Origin: Apiospora phragmitis
Taxonomy: Eukaryota > Ascomycota > Sordariomycetes > Amphisphaeriales > Apiosporaceae
Assembly: GCA_038363925.1 (NCBI GenBank)
Contig: JAQQWL010000003.1
Location: forward strand, 1,922,001-1,986,000
DNA: 64,000 bases
Reading direction: 5' to 3'
Shown here: piece after piece, positions 25,563 to 34,986 of the stretch
How positions within the stretch are numbered: position 1 is the first letter of the stretch
Layout of the letters: each line of letters begins with the position of its first letter
Position numbers and translations under genes: made by a program
Notes under the pieces: generated by a model
Told to the model about the DNA's origin: nothing
What the model saw: the letters and a program-made list of their open reading frames with translations, nothing else
Database searches by the model: none

Positions 25563-26784
25563 TAGTTTTTTAAATATACGAGCTTTTAAAAACTTAATAA
25601 CGTTATTTTAACGCTTTATATATATTTACGCTTAATATTTTAAAATATTAAAGTTTATAACCCTTTTAATAATATTACTTTTATATTTAAATAACTCGCT
25701 AATATATTATACTTATTTTTAATATTATTATTTATTTAATATTTATATGCTTTTATATTAAATAGTCGCTTTTATTATTAATAAGCTTAAAAAATAAATC
25801 TAGTTAATATAACTTAATTCTTTATTTTTATTAAGTATTAGTAATTATAGTAATATTATATTAATTATATTCTTTAATTATATTTATTTTAAAAACTTTT
25901 TTAATTTAAATTAAAAATAACTATTAATATAATATAATAAATTGATTAATAAGTTATGAATAATTAAAGTAAATTTTAATACTTTATTAATAATATAATA
26001 GTTTTTAACTAACGTTTTTAACTATTTTAATATATATTAAAATAATTACTATTAATTTATTTTTAAATATGTTAAGAAATATAATATATTTATTAATTTA
26101 ATTAAGTGTAGTATTAATAAATAATAAGTTTAAGTAAAATTAAATTGTAATAAAGTTAATTTAATAAAAAACATTAAATCGGTTATTAATTAAGGCGTTA
26201 TTAATATAAAATAACTAAACTAACTTTTTTAATAATATATAAATAGTAATAAAGTTTAATGATTTAAAAGAACCTTGTGTTAATATAAAATTAATAATTA
26301 TTATATAGAATTAGTAGTTAATTATATAGAATTAATAACTAATTATATTAAATTAAAAACTTTATTTCTTTATTTAATATTTAATTTATAAGTTTAATTT
26401 TTAAAGTAATTCATTAATTATTTAATCGTATTAATCGTGGCGTTATTAATATAAAATAATAAAACTAAGTTATTAAATAAGAATCTAATATATATTTTTA
26501 ATATACTTAGTTTTTAATTAATAATTAAATTTAAATATAAAAAGCTTATTATTTAATTAATTTCGATTTAATATATAAGCTTATATTATTTCGAAAAAAT
26601 GTTATTAATATATAAAAGTAAAGTTTATTATTAATTAAAATTAAATTAAAAGCTTAAATAAGTTTATAAATATTAATTAACGAGGTAACTCTTTAAACTT
26701 ACTTTAATACGACTTTATAATACTTTAAAGCGAATATAAGATTTAATATAGTTATATAATTAAGCTAAGTTATAATATTAATTT
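25563..26784. other. Unassigned RIP-degraded interval with short direct repeats
   Basis: Contains a 21-bp tandem array at about 26,289-26,355 (units near ttaataattattatatagaa) and a pair of near-identical segments around 26,192-26,222 and 26,442-26,475 (ggcgttattaatataaaata). The segment near 26,740-26,775 shares a short string with the presumed LTRs. No gene seen. Confidence 0.45.
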
Positions 26785-27033
26785 CACTTTTTTAAAACGT
26801 TAAAGACTTTAAAAATCACGAGTTTAGCTTAAAAAAGCCTTTATTATTAAGGAATTTCAAAAGATATAAAACGAGAAGGTAAAAAAAACCGTTTAATAAT
26901 TAATAAAAGTAAAAATAAAAGCTTATTAAAATAAAAAGTAACTAGTAAAAAGCGTTATAATATTTATAACGAGATAAGTTATAATATATAAATATATAAA
27001 AAACATATAAAATTAAATAGCGAATTAAATAGC
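26785..27033 (+). mobile_element. Fot1/pogo-type transposon, subfamily A, 3' fragment
   Basis: Aligns with the 3' coding end of copy 4 (25,210-25,440), for example the shared strings aaaacga..aaggt and attaataaa. Lacks the right terminal repeat. It is the last repeat before the switch to normal gene-rich DNA. Confidence 0.7.
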
Positions 27034-27102
27034 GACACACTAGGAATACTTTCAGGTAACTTAGATGAGCCCCCAATTATAAAATCTCAGCGAATTGCAT
27101 TA

Positions 27103-27331
27103 TCATGCCGTTGCAACTTCCTGTATCGTCTTGTAGAATTGGCTTGGGTCATGTGCAAACCGACCGAGGAACAGACCATCGACGCCAGTTTTCAGCTTCT
27201 CGAAAAGACCCGGACCGGCGCTTCCGCCGTAGAGCAACCGCGTGACCCCCTCCCGCTTCTGCACGCAGTCCAGCCCCCGCAGGCGCTGGGCCACATCCAC
27301 CACGTACTCGGCCGCCGCCGGCTGGGCCGCA

Positions 27332-27362
<31 letters not shown>

Positions 27363-27864
27363 TAACCTCGGCCCCGTCCGACACGGCGGCCATGACGAAC
27401 TCGACCTGAACCCTGCACTCGTCGACCGCGACGCTGACCTCGCCCTGCGTGCACTCCCCGATGCACACGAGGGGGATCATGCCGTTCTGAGCGGCGGCGG
27501 CCGCCTTGCGGGCCGTGTCCTCGTCCGTCTCGCCGAAGAGGCGGTGGCGCTCGGCGTGGCCGAGCTCGACGATGCGACAGCCCACCTCGGCGAGGACGGC
27601 GGGTGAGACTTCGCCGGTGAAGGCGCCCGCGCTCTCGTAGAAGGCGTCTTGGGCGCCTGTCAGCACTTTGGTCCCCTCGAGTTGGCCGATGACTGAGGCC
27701 AAGGTGATGTGGTCCGGGATGATGAAGACGTCTACTTCGTCGAGAAGATGCGGCGTGGTCGAGAGCAGCTCCTTCACTTGCTGGACGTAGTCGCGCGTCC
27801 TGGCTGCCGAGAAGTACATCTTGGTGGAGACTCCTACGAGCCTCCGCCGGGAAGGGGTAGTCAT
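27103..27864 (-). CDS. Triosephosphate-isomerase-like protein (possible erythrulose-phosphate isomerase)
   Basis: 253 residues, single exon. TIM-barrel isomerase with the family's key positions: catalytic lysine K15 in S-T-K-M-Y, catalytic histidine H103 in E-L-G-H-A-E-R, catalytic glutamate E172 in A-Y-E-P-V-W-A-I-G (the flexible loop 6), and the phosphate-binding Y-G-G-S at 212-215. In ordinary TIM the lysine lies in N-W-K-M; here the Asn and Trp are Ser and Thr, suggesting a specialised paralogue rather than the glycolytic enzyme. Bacterial relatives in tetritol pathways isomerise L-erythrulose 1-phosphate. The ATG at 27,864 was chosen because the longer open frame upstream adds 55 hydrophobic residues unlike any TIM. 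Same strand as the RpiB gene 390 bp upstream. The stop lies about 70 bp from the RIP block. Family sure; substrate inferred. Confidence 0.9.
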
Positions 27865-28255
27865 TATGCGAGGCAAAATAAACAAGAAAGCCAGAGAGAG
27901 GATCACCGAGGTCTGAGTTGCTATGTAATGATTCACAGGGGTCTTCGCCAGGAAAAGGTTTATACTCATGAGAAACACGGCATTTATTTCAAAGGAAAGT
28001 AGGATGTACATACTGAATGAATGGTCCAAGGGTGCTTGCTGTAAGTCCCACCAATTCCCCCAGTTCCCCCCTCAGTTAGTGGGGTAAGGCACTAAATACT
28101 AGGAACGCGGGGCCGGAGATTCTGTAAGATTCGGATTGAGATTCACCAAGATCAACCGTCACATTGGCATTGACTACACAGCAAGTCGCCCAACTAAAAC
28201 ATCTTGTGATTCACCAGTTATCGTTATCATGTAGGTAATCGTAGGTAATGGGTCA

Positions 28256-28823
28256 CTACTGGTGCTGCTCCAATTCCGAGATGGCTTCCACCTTGACCGC
28301 CGACGCGCTGTTGGGGTCGAACTCGTAGCCCAGCCACTCCCGGGCGAGCCGCCGCGCCAGCTCCAAGCCGATGACCCTCTCGCCCATGCACAGCACCTGC
28401 GCGTTGTTGCTGAGCACTGCGCGCTCCACCGAGAAGCTGTCGTGCGCCGTCACCGCGCGCACCCCGCGGATCTTGTTGGCCGAGATGGCCACCCCCAGGC
28501 CTGTTCCGCAGATGAGCAGCGCCCGGTCGCATTTGCCGTCGGCTACGAGCTTGGCCGCCGCCACCGCCCGGTAGGGGTACGCCGTCTTGTCTTCCCGCGC
28601 ATGGCTTCCGACGTCCTCGATGAACTCGACGCGCGGGTCCTTCTCGAAGTCGGCTTTGATGGTGTCCTTGTAGGCGACGCCGGCGTCCTGTGTGTGTATA
28701 GAAAAATGCTGATCAGCAGCAGCACAACGGGATCGATAGATTAAAAAAGAAAAGGACGAAAATATGGGGCGGCAGTCAACTTACGTCGCACCCCATCGCG
28801 ATCTTGTACTTTGGTGATCCCAT
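28256..28823 (-). CDS. rpiB: RpiB/LacAB-type sugar-phosphate isomerase
   Basis: Two exons: 28,785-28,823 and 28,256-28,687, joined by a 97-nt GTAAGT...CAG intron; 156 residues, the usual RpiB length. The join restores the N-terminal G-C-D-D-A-G-V-x-Y-K substrate loop. The catalytic cysteine is C73 in L-I-C-G-T-G-L-G-V, followed by A-N-K-I-R-G, the H-D-S-F-S-V-E-R loop and [10 protein letters not shown]. RpiB enzymes interconvert aldose and ketose phosphates (ribose 5-phosphate/ribulose 5-phosphate); homologues in erythritol and threitol catabolism act on D-erythrulose 4-phosphate. Fungi normally use the unrelated RpiA for the pentose pathway, so an RpiB beside a TIM-like and a DAK-type gene points to a catabolic role. 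The DAK-type gene diverges from it across 905 bp. Family certain, substrate inferred. Confidence 0.92.
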
Positions 28824-29728
28824 ATTGACGTCGTATAGTCTTCAAAATCTCGCTATCTTCTAGCTGTTCCCAGGGCTTCGCTTTGGGGGAGAATCTACCA
28901 CCTAAAAACACTCGAGTCAAGACAATGGCATCCTGTTATTTCGGGTTATGTCGAATACGACGAGGAGGGGAGGGACACGACAGATTGCCAATCGTCTTGA
29001 CGCTTATAGCAACCCGAAAATGGCCACACAGACAGCATGGCACAGACATCTTGGCCTTTCCGCACCTAGCCAGTCATGCACCAATCGTGACACCCGGCTC
29101 CAAGCGTGCCTTCGTTCGACCTTTACCCCCTCCCCCACTCACGGTACTTGAAGGTTATCACCAGAAGCGGGAGGCGGCTATATTCATTTCGCATTGATGC
29201 CCGGAGTGAGGGGCAATAACGAACCAAAGAGGCCCCTCCCTGTTCTAGGTGTCACATCTGCGCATGCATACTACTGCTATGTACTGAACAAGCCAGTCTC
29301 CAGTATTGGACCTGACTTGCAACATCCGTATGTACGCGGTTCGGGTCAGCTGAGCCGAGCGCGAATGACCTTTTCATACTTTATGAAATGGAAACCCACG
29401 ACGTTCTCGACTCGAGTCGCCCTCTCTCGTTCTTCCCAGGTCTCCACCAGCGACACTCCCCACACTCCACCTCCAGGTTTCCTAGTCAAGCATCCACCCC
29501 TCGGGTTGCCCGATTAGGCAATCCCTTCTTAGTATACGCGGCTCAGAGCAACGGGTCGGCGCAACCTCCGTCAAGTGAGAACCAGGGGGTCCTCGCTATC
29601 GGCTGTGCGACCGGCTGTCAGAAAGACTGCCAGGAGGTGAAGCAAGCAAACAAGTTCTGAGAGATCGTGCAGAAGCTCGAAGAACAGGCACACACACACA
29701 CACACACACACACATCTCAGAAGCAACG
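28824..29728. promoter_or_regulatory. Shared upstream region of the RpiB and DAK genes
   Basis: 905 bp between divergent starts, the natural place for co-regulation of the two genes. No specific operator recognised. The only distinct feature is a (CA)13 run just before the DAK start. Confidence 0.5.
29689..29714 (+). repeat. (CA)13 microsatellite
   Basis: 26 bp of perfect CA repeat ending 14 bp before the ATG of the DAK-type gene, so it lies in the 5' untranslated leader. Confidence 0.95.
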
Positions 29729-31516
29729 ATGTCAAAACGTCATCTATTCCAGTCGCCCGACGGGCTCGTCAACAAAGCTCTTCGGGGTATTATATCATAC
29801 AACTCTTCCCTAAATCTCGACGAGGCCAACCGCGTCGTCTACGACACGGACTACGACAGGTCCAATGTGTGCATCATCAGCGGCGGAGGCTCTGGCCACG
29901 AGCCGGCCTGGGCTGGCTACGTCGGCAGCAATATGCTGGCGGCCTCGGTCGCCGGCGATATCTTCGCCAGCCCCAGCACCAAGCAGATTGTCGCTGCTAT
30001 CGAGGCCGTCCCGTCGGACAAGGGCGTCATCCTAGTCGTGACCAACTACACGGGCGACTGTCTGCACTTCGGCCTGGCCAACGAGAAGGCCATCGCCCAG
30101 GGCCACAAGAGCCGCATGATTATCTGCGGCGACGACGTGTCCGTCGGTACAGTAAAAGGAGGGCTGGTAGGCCGCCGCGGCCTGGCCGGCCAGATTGGCG
30201 TCCTCAAAGTGATGGGTGGCGCCGCGGGCTCGGGCGCGTCCCTCGACGAGGTGTACGATTTGGGGGTTGCGTTCTCGAACCAGATCGTCTCCATCGCCGC
30301 CACCCTCGACCACTGCCACGTGCCCGGCCGGACGGAGCACGGCATGTTCGCAGGCGACGAGATGGAGATCGGGACGGGCCCGCACAACGAGCCGGGCTAC
30401 AAGAAACTCTCGCCCGCGCCGTCGCCCGCAGAGCTCGTGAAGTCGCTCTTGGCGCACTGCCTCGACCCCAACGACCCCGAGCGCAGCTTCGTCACGTTCG
30501 ACAAGGCCGACGAGACCATGCTGCTCGTAAGCAACTTCGGGGGTATGTCGCCGCTCGAGATGGGCGCCCTGGTCGACGAGCTCCTGGAGCAGCTCGCGCG
30601 CGACTGGGGCATGGAGCCCGCGCGCGTCTGCTGCGGCCAGCTTGAGACCTCCCTCAACGCGCCCGCCTTTTCCATCTCCGTCATCAACGTCACCGCCGCG
30701 GCGCGCAACTGCGCCTACTCGGTCGACCAGATCAAGGAGTTCTTCGACATGCGGACCAACACCAGCTGGGAGTCCGTCGCGGGCTCGCAGTCGAAGCCGC
30801 GCCGCGGCGGGCGGCGGCAGCAGGTCGTCCCGCCCCCCACCGCCGAGCCGAAGAAGGTCGTCGAGGAGTCCAAGGACTTGAAAGTCGACCCGGCGACGCT
30901 CGAGAGCATGCTCCGCAAGGCCTGCGAGGCCGTCATCGCGGCCGAGCCGGACTTGACCAAGTGGGACACGGTCATGGGCGACGGCGACTGCGGCGAGACC
31001 CTGAAGACGGGCGCCAGCTATCTCGTGGCGGCTCTAGACTATCCGAGCAAAAAGCTCGCAGCGGATGGCTCCGTCATCGCGGTGCTGCAAGAGCTCGAGG
31101 AGATCGTCGAGGGCAAGATGGGCGGCACGCTCGGCGGCATCCTCGGCATCTTCTTCGTGGCGCTGCGGACCGCCATCGAGCAGAACACGGACCTGGCCCT
31201 GGGGTCCGAGGGCGTGCCGGAGCTGTGGGCCAGGTGCCTGGGCATCGCGCTGCAGCAGCTGGCGCGCTATACCCCGGCCAAGGTCGGCGACCGCACCGTC
31301 ATGGACACGCTGCTGCCCTTCGCCGAGGCGATGAAGACGGGCGACTTCGATACTGGGGTCGAGGCCGCCATTAGCGGTGCTAATGCGACCAGGGCCATGA
31401 CGCCCAAGCTGGGTCGTGCGACGTACGTTGGCGCGGATATGAGCAAGGAGCTTTCCCCCGATCCGGGTGCTTGGGGGGCTATGGTGGCTATCAAGGGTCT
31501 TCGGGAGGGCATGTAA
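29729..31516 (+). CDS. Dihydroxyacetone kinase (DhaK-DhaL fusion)
   Basis: 595 residues, intronless, matching the about 590-residue fungal Dak enzymes. N-terminal DhaK domain (about 1-345): S-G-G-G-S-G-H-E-P at 51-59 and the histidine that forms the covalent hemiaminal with the ketone substrate, H219, in G-T-G-P-H-N-E-P-G. A basic, proline-rich linker (about 355-380) leads to the ATP-binding DhaL domain (about 387-595) with M-G-D-G-D-C-G at 416-422, whose aspartates bind Mg-ATP, and G-R-A-T-Y-V-G near the end. It phosphorylates dihydroxyacetone and, in relatives, erythrulose or glyceraldehyde. Cytosolic; no targeting signal seen. Standing between RpiB/TIM-like isomerases and an aldolase, it is the likely kinase of a C3/C4 sugar route. 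Family certain, physiological substrate inferred. Confidence 0.95.
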   Translation: MSKRHLFQSPDGLVNKALRGIISYNSSLNLDEANRVVYDTDYDRSNVCIISGGGSGHEPAWAGYVGSNMLAASVAGDIFASPSTKQIVAAIEAVPSDKGVILVVTNYTGDCLHFGLANEKAIAQGHKSRMIICGDDVSVGTVKGGLVGRRGLAGQIGVLKVMGGAAGSGASLDEVYDLGVAFSNQIVSIAATLDHCHVPGRTEHGMFAGDEMEIGTGPHNEPGYKKLSPAPSPAELVKSLLAHCLDPNDPERSFVTFDKADETMLLVSNFGGMSPLEMGALVDELLEQLARDWGMEPARVCCGQLETSLNAPAFSISVINVTAAARNCAYSVDQIKEFFDMRTNTSWESVAGSQSKPRRGGRRQQVVPPPTAEPKKVVEESKDLKVDPATLESMLRKACEAVIAAEPDLTKWDTVMGDGDCGETLKTGASYLVAALDYPSKKLAADGSVIAVLQELEEIVEGKMGGTLGGILGIFFVALRTAIEQNTDLALGSEGVPELWARCLGIALQQLARYTPAKVGDRTVMDTLLPFAEAMKTGDFDTGVEAAISGANATRAMTPKLGRATYVGADMSKELSPDPGAWGAMVAIKGLREGM

Positions 31517-31850
31517 AAAGTGGTACATTCAAGTATATGTTTCTGGTTCCTAAGTATATACGGGTTTAGGCAGGCATTATAAATATACGTACGATTACAT
31601 TCGGTATAACAAACCTGCTTGATCTCATTAGTGACTGCCATGTAGTACAGTAGACAATGTAGTACAGAGATGGGTTTCCACGCAGGTTCGGGCGACGATC
31701 CCCGTGCTGATCTGTGAAGAATACTGTTGCCCATTATTGCTGGGGTATGTTCTATCAAGCGTTCACATCTCGAGGCAAAGGCATTTGCTGCAGTACATCA
31801 TCAAGTTTCATTATCTATCGAACGAGCGAGCTGGCCATCTACCTACTCTA
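31517..31850. other. Convergent intergenic region
   Basis: 334 bp between the ends of the kinase and aldolase genes; presumably both 3' untranslated regions. No gene or repeat seen. Confidence 0.6.
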
Positions 31851-32717
31851 CTACGCCTTCCCGGCACTGCCCAGCCAGACGCAATACTGCTCGATCGCCT
31901 TCTGCATGGCGTCGGTGCCGGCCTCGATGACGCTCGTAAGCGGCTTGCCACTCATATCCTCCTGTACGCGGGCGTAGTGCTTGTTCATGCCCTTGTTGAT
32001 GTTGACCTTGCTGACGCCGGCCTTGATGCAGCGCCGGAAGATGGCCTCGTCGAAGGGGTCGGCGCCGTGCAGCACGAGCCGCACGCGGTCCCCGACCCGG
32101 TCGTTGATGGCCGCGAGCCGCTCGTACTCGAGCTGGATCCCGCGCGGCCCGTACTCGCCGTGCACGTTGCCAAACGCGGGCGCCAGCAGCTCGATGCCGG
32201 TCGCGACGAACTCCTCGGCGATCTCGGGCGTCGTCAGCAGGCCCTCGAGGTCGGCCGTCGCGGCGACGCCGTCCTCGCCGCCCTCGATGCGGCCGGGTTC
32301 CGCCTCGGCCGCGATCCCGCGCGCGTGGCAGTAGTCGACGAGCTCGCGCGTCAGGGCCAGGTTTTCTTCCTTTTCGTAGTGGCTCATGTCGCACATGATG
32401 GAGTCGAAGGCGTCGGGGATGTCGGCGGCGCGCCGCACCAGCTCGGGCGTCTGGGCGTGGTCCAGGTGCAGCGAGACGGGCACCTTGGCGCTGTGGCAGG
32501 CGGCCGCTGCGGCCAGCACCAGTGCCGTGCCGGCGTATTCAATGGCCCAGGGGAAGAGCAGCACCATGGCGGGCGAGTTGGCCGCCTCGGCCGCGCGCAC
32601 CGTCGCGATGATGGACTCGATGTTGTAGCAGCACATGCCCGGCACCGCGTACCCCTCCTTCTGCGCCTTGTTCAGAATCGCCATGGTGCGGTTCTCGGCT
32701 AGCGAAGGGCGCCCCAT
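31851..32717 (-). CDS. Class II (zinc) ketose-bisphosphate aldolase family protein
   Basis: 288 residues from the ATG at 32,717; the open frame runs 28 codons further, but that part lacks family features. Class II aldolase motifs: H-L-D-H at 84-87 (catalytic Asp and zinc His), the acidic A-E-A-E-P-G-R-I-E-G-G-E-D-G at 137-150, A-F-G-N-V-H-G at 181-187 (zinc His), H217 in V-L-H-G-A-D, and the phosphate-binding V-N-I-N-K-G-M at 238-244. The glycolytic enzyme has H-G-G-S-G here, so this is a subfamily member, not the housekeeping aldolase. It should cleave a ketose or ketonate (bis)phosphate to dihydroxyacetone phosphate. It diverges from the dehydrogenase gene across about 930 bp, a probable shared promoter, and converges with the DAK gene. 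Substrate unknown. Confidence 0.92.
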   Translation of the reverse strand: MGRPSLAENRTMAILNKAQKEGYAVPGMCCYNIESIIATVRAAEAANSPAMVLLFPWAIEYAGTALVLAAAAACHSAKVPVSLHLDHAQTPELVRRAADIPDAFDSIMCDMSHYEKEENLALTRELVDYCHARGIAAEAEPGRIEGGEDGVAATADLEGLLTTPEIAEEFVATGIELLAPAFGNVHGEYGPRGIQLEYERLAAINDRVGDRVRLVLHGADPFDEAIFRRCIKAGVSKVNINKGMNKHYARVQEDMSGKPLTSVIEAGTDAMQKAIEQYCVWLGSAGKA

Positions 32718-33645
32718 CTTGAAGGTGAGTTGTGAGGTATTATTATTATCCTGCTGTGTGGTGTGCCAGCTCAAGCTACCTGCCCTTTCGCGGAGGATCA
32801 CAGTCTTAATTCAGAATGTGTAGTATAGTGTTGCTTTTTGCAATGAACTGTCGGTCTCGTACAGTCAAACAGGACTTGTGACTATCAGATGCTGGATGCC
32901 GAACTTTGGAGTAGTGTGCTGAAGTAGGTACATGTAGCTCGTCGGACGAATGTGGGATGCCGAAGCCCCGGCATCTTCCATTCGGGATAACATTGCCTCG
33001 AGTATTGAGTCGCCAAGCCAGCAAGCGCTCCGGTTGAAATGCTGCCGGAACACCCTAGAAGACGAGTGCATTCTGCCTATGCGCGCGAAAGACAGCATTG
33101 GGATCAAACACCCCACCAGAATGATGAAAGGAAAGATTGAGGGGTCCTCATAGTGGGGTAGTAGTGTGATGTCAGTTTAACCATGCGGCCCCTGACTTTG
33201 TTGTAGACCGGCAGGTGGAGGGGGGAAGAGGGATTGGAGCGTGGGGTAATTGGGTAATTCGTGGTCATGGACCAACCCCGAAGTCGGTTCGGAACGTCGG
33301 GGAGTTGACCGGGGACCACATGAGGGATATCCTTGAGCCTACTTGCCAAGTCCCGGATTCGTCCTCGGGTCATCGCTCGGGTTGTTAGAAACGAGCGACT
33401 AGCAACGATATGTGGGCCCCTATTTGGAGAGTGTCGCCGCCAGGACGCCGTGGTTGACATTACCCGGCAAGTCGATTTGTGTACGGCTGATACATTTGGA
33501 GTATCAAGATATTAGGGACATCTGAAAGTAGGATCTACGCTACTTTAATTTGTATGCCAATAAACCCCTAAGCATCCCATAAACAGCCCATATCGTGATA
33601 CAAGATATCCAGGCGGAGCTGAGCAACACGGGAACAGCAGCAGAC
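32718..33645. promoter_or_regulatory. Divergent promoter region of aldolase and dehydrogenase genes
   Basis: About 930 bp between the two starts. No coding potential beyond short chance frames; no operator recognised. Position suggests joint control. Confidence 0.45.
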
Positions 33646-34986
33646 ATGGCATCCTCCAAGGCGGACGTCGCCTTCATTGGCCTGGGCGCCATGGGCTTCG
33701 GCATGGCCACGAACCTGGTGAAGCAAGGCTACAAGGTGACGGGCTTCGACGTCTGGGGCCCGACCCTGGAGCGCTTCCAGTCGGAAGGCGGGCTGGCCGC
33801 GACGACGCCGGCCGAGGCCGTCAAGGACAAGGACTACTGCGTGTGCATGGTGGCGACGGCGCAGCAAGCGCAAGCCGTGCTGCTCGACGGCGAGCACGCG
33901 GCCGTGCCGGCCCTGCCGCAGGGCGCCGCGGTGCTGCTGTGCTCGACCGTCCCCTGCTCGTACGTGCAAGCCCTCGAGCAGCAGCTGCGCGCTGCGGGCC
34001 GCGGCGACCTCCAACTGGTGGACGCGCCCGTGTCGGGGGGCGCGTACCGGGCGGCGGACGGGACGCTGTCCATCATGGCGGGAGCGTCGGACGCGGCCAT
34101 CGAGAAGGCGCGCTTCCTGCTGCAGGAGATGTCGGACCCGACGAAGCTGTACATCGTCGCGGGCGGCATCGGGGCCGGCAGCAACATGAAGATGGTGCAC
34201 CAGGTGCTGGCGGCGAACCAGATCCTTGCGACGAGCGAGGCCCTCGGCTTCGCCGCCCACCTGGGCCTGGACCTGCCGAAGGCGGCCGAGACCGTCATCG
34301 GCTCCCAGGGCAAGAGCTGGATGTTCGAGCACCGCAGCCCGCGGGCGCTGCACCCGGCGTTCCAGCCGCTCGCGAGCGCCGTCACCATCATCCTGAAAGA
34401 CACGGGCATCATCACGGCCGAGGCCCGCCGCGCCGGGTTCCCGACGCCCATGACGAGCGCGGCGGAGCAGGTCTACTTCACGGGCGTGGGCCGCGGCTAC
34501 GGCGCGGACGACGACAGCAGCCTGGTCCGCCTGTACTGGGAGGGCAAGGGCCAGGTCGGCCCCGTCGCGGGGACGGCGCAGACGGACGAGGCGAAACTGG
34601 CCTTGGTCGTCGGCCTGCTCAAGGGCATCCACCTGTGTTCCGCGGGTGAGTGCATTGCATTCGCGGCGCGCCTGGGACTGGATCTGGACCAGGTCTTTGA
34701 GCTCTGCATCAATGCTGCCGGCGGCAGTGCTATGCTGGAAGCGGTCGGGCCCGAGATGATGAGCTTGGTCAAGACCACAGGAGCCGCAGCTGGCACCCCG
34801 GCTGGGGATAGTCTAGACAAGGTTGTCAGTGAACTTCAGGAGGCGGTAGATGAGGCGCAAAGGCTCAAGGCTCCTATATTCCTGGGTAGCCAGGCGCTCA
34901 ACCTTACTAGATTAGCAATGGCACACCGGCCGAAGACTGCCCCAGCAGCTACATCTGGAGTGGTAGTCAAAGTATGGGGGTCATAA
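33646..34986 (+). CDS. 3-hydroxyisobutyrate/L-threonate dehydrogenase-type NAD-binding protein
   Basis: 446 residues from the ATG at 33,646 (17 upstream in-frame codons lack family features). Rossmann signature G-L-G-A-M-G-F-G-M at 12-20, substrate loop D-A-P-V-S-G-G at 127-133, and catalytic lysine K182 in G-A-G-S-N-M-K-M-V-H-Q. The H-Q after the lysine, where 3-hydroxyisobutyrate dehydrogenases usually have N-N, is as in LtnD-type L-threonate dehydrogenases. It is about 140 residues longer than a standard enzyme because a second, partial helical C-terminal domain (about 312-430, with G-I-H-L-x-S-A-G-E and A-A-G-G-S-A-M-L-E) follows the first, as in the dehydrogenase part of large fungal LtnD-kinase-aldolase fusions. 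Here kinase and aldolase are separate or absent. It likely oxidises a C4 sugar acid; not proven. Confidence 0.9.
   Translation: MASSKADVAFIGLGAMGFGMATNLVKQGYKVTGFDVWGPTLERFQSEGGLAATTPAEAVKDKDYCVCMVATAQQAQAVLLDGEHAAVPALPQGAAVLLCSTVPCSYVQALEQQLRAAGRGDLQLVDAPVSGGAYRAADGTLSIMAGASDAAIEKARFLLQEMSDPTKLYIVAGGIGAGSNMKMVHQVLAANQILATSEALGFAAHLGLDLPKAAETVIGSQGKSWMFEHRSPRALHPAFQPLASAVTIILKDTGIITAEARRAGFPTPMTSAAEQVYFTGVGRGYGADDDSSLVRLYWEGKGQVGPVAGTAQTDEAKLALVVGLLKGIHLCSAGECIAFAARLGLDLDQVFELCINAAGGSAMLEAVGPEMMSLVKTTGAAAGTPAGDSLDKVVSELQEAVDEAQRLKAPIFLGSQALNLTRLAMAHRPKTAPAATSGVVVKVWGS

Larger units (their letters stand above)
1..27033. other. AT-rich RIP-mutated transposon block (isochore)
   Basis: The stretch is almost entirely A and T. 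Old coding frames can still be followed, but they are broken by TAA/TAG stops where CAA, CAG or TGG codons would be expected, which is the CpA-to-TpA signature of RIP. Every recognisable piece is a mobile element or organelle-derived; no intact host gene is visible. The block ends abruptly at about 27,033, only about 70 bp downstream of the stop codon of the TIM-like gene. Individual elements are listed separately. A formal dinucleotide index was not computed. Confidence 0.93.

Noticed and set aside
31704..32702. 332-codon frame on the plus strand
   Set aside because: Antisense shadow of the class II aldolase gene; arises from high GC and lack of stops, with no domain.
33568..34632. 354-codon frame on the minus strand
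   Set aside because: Antisense to the dehydrogenase gene, Arg/Ala/His-rich shadow composition.
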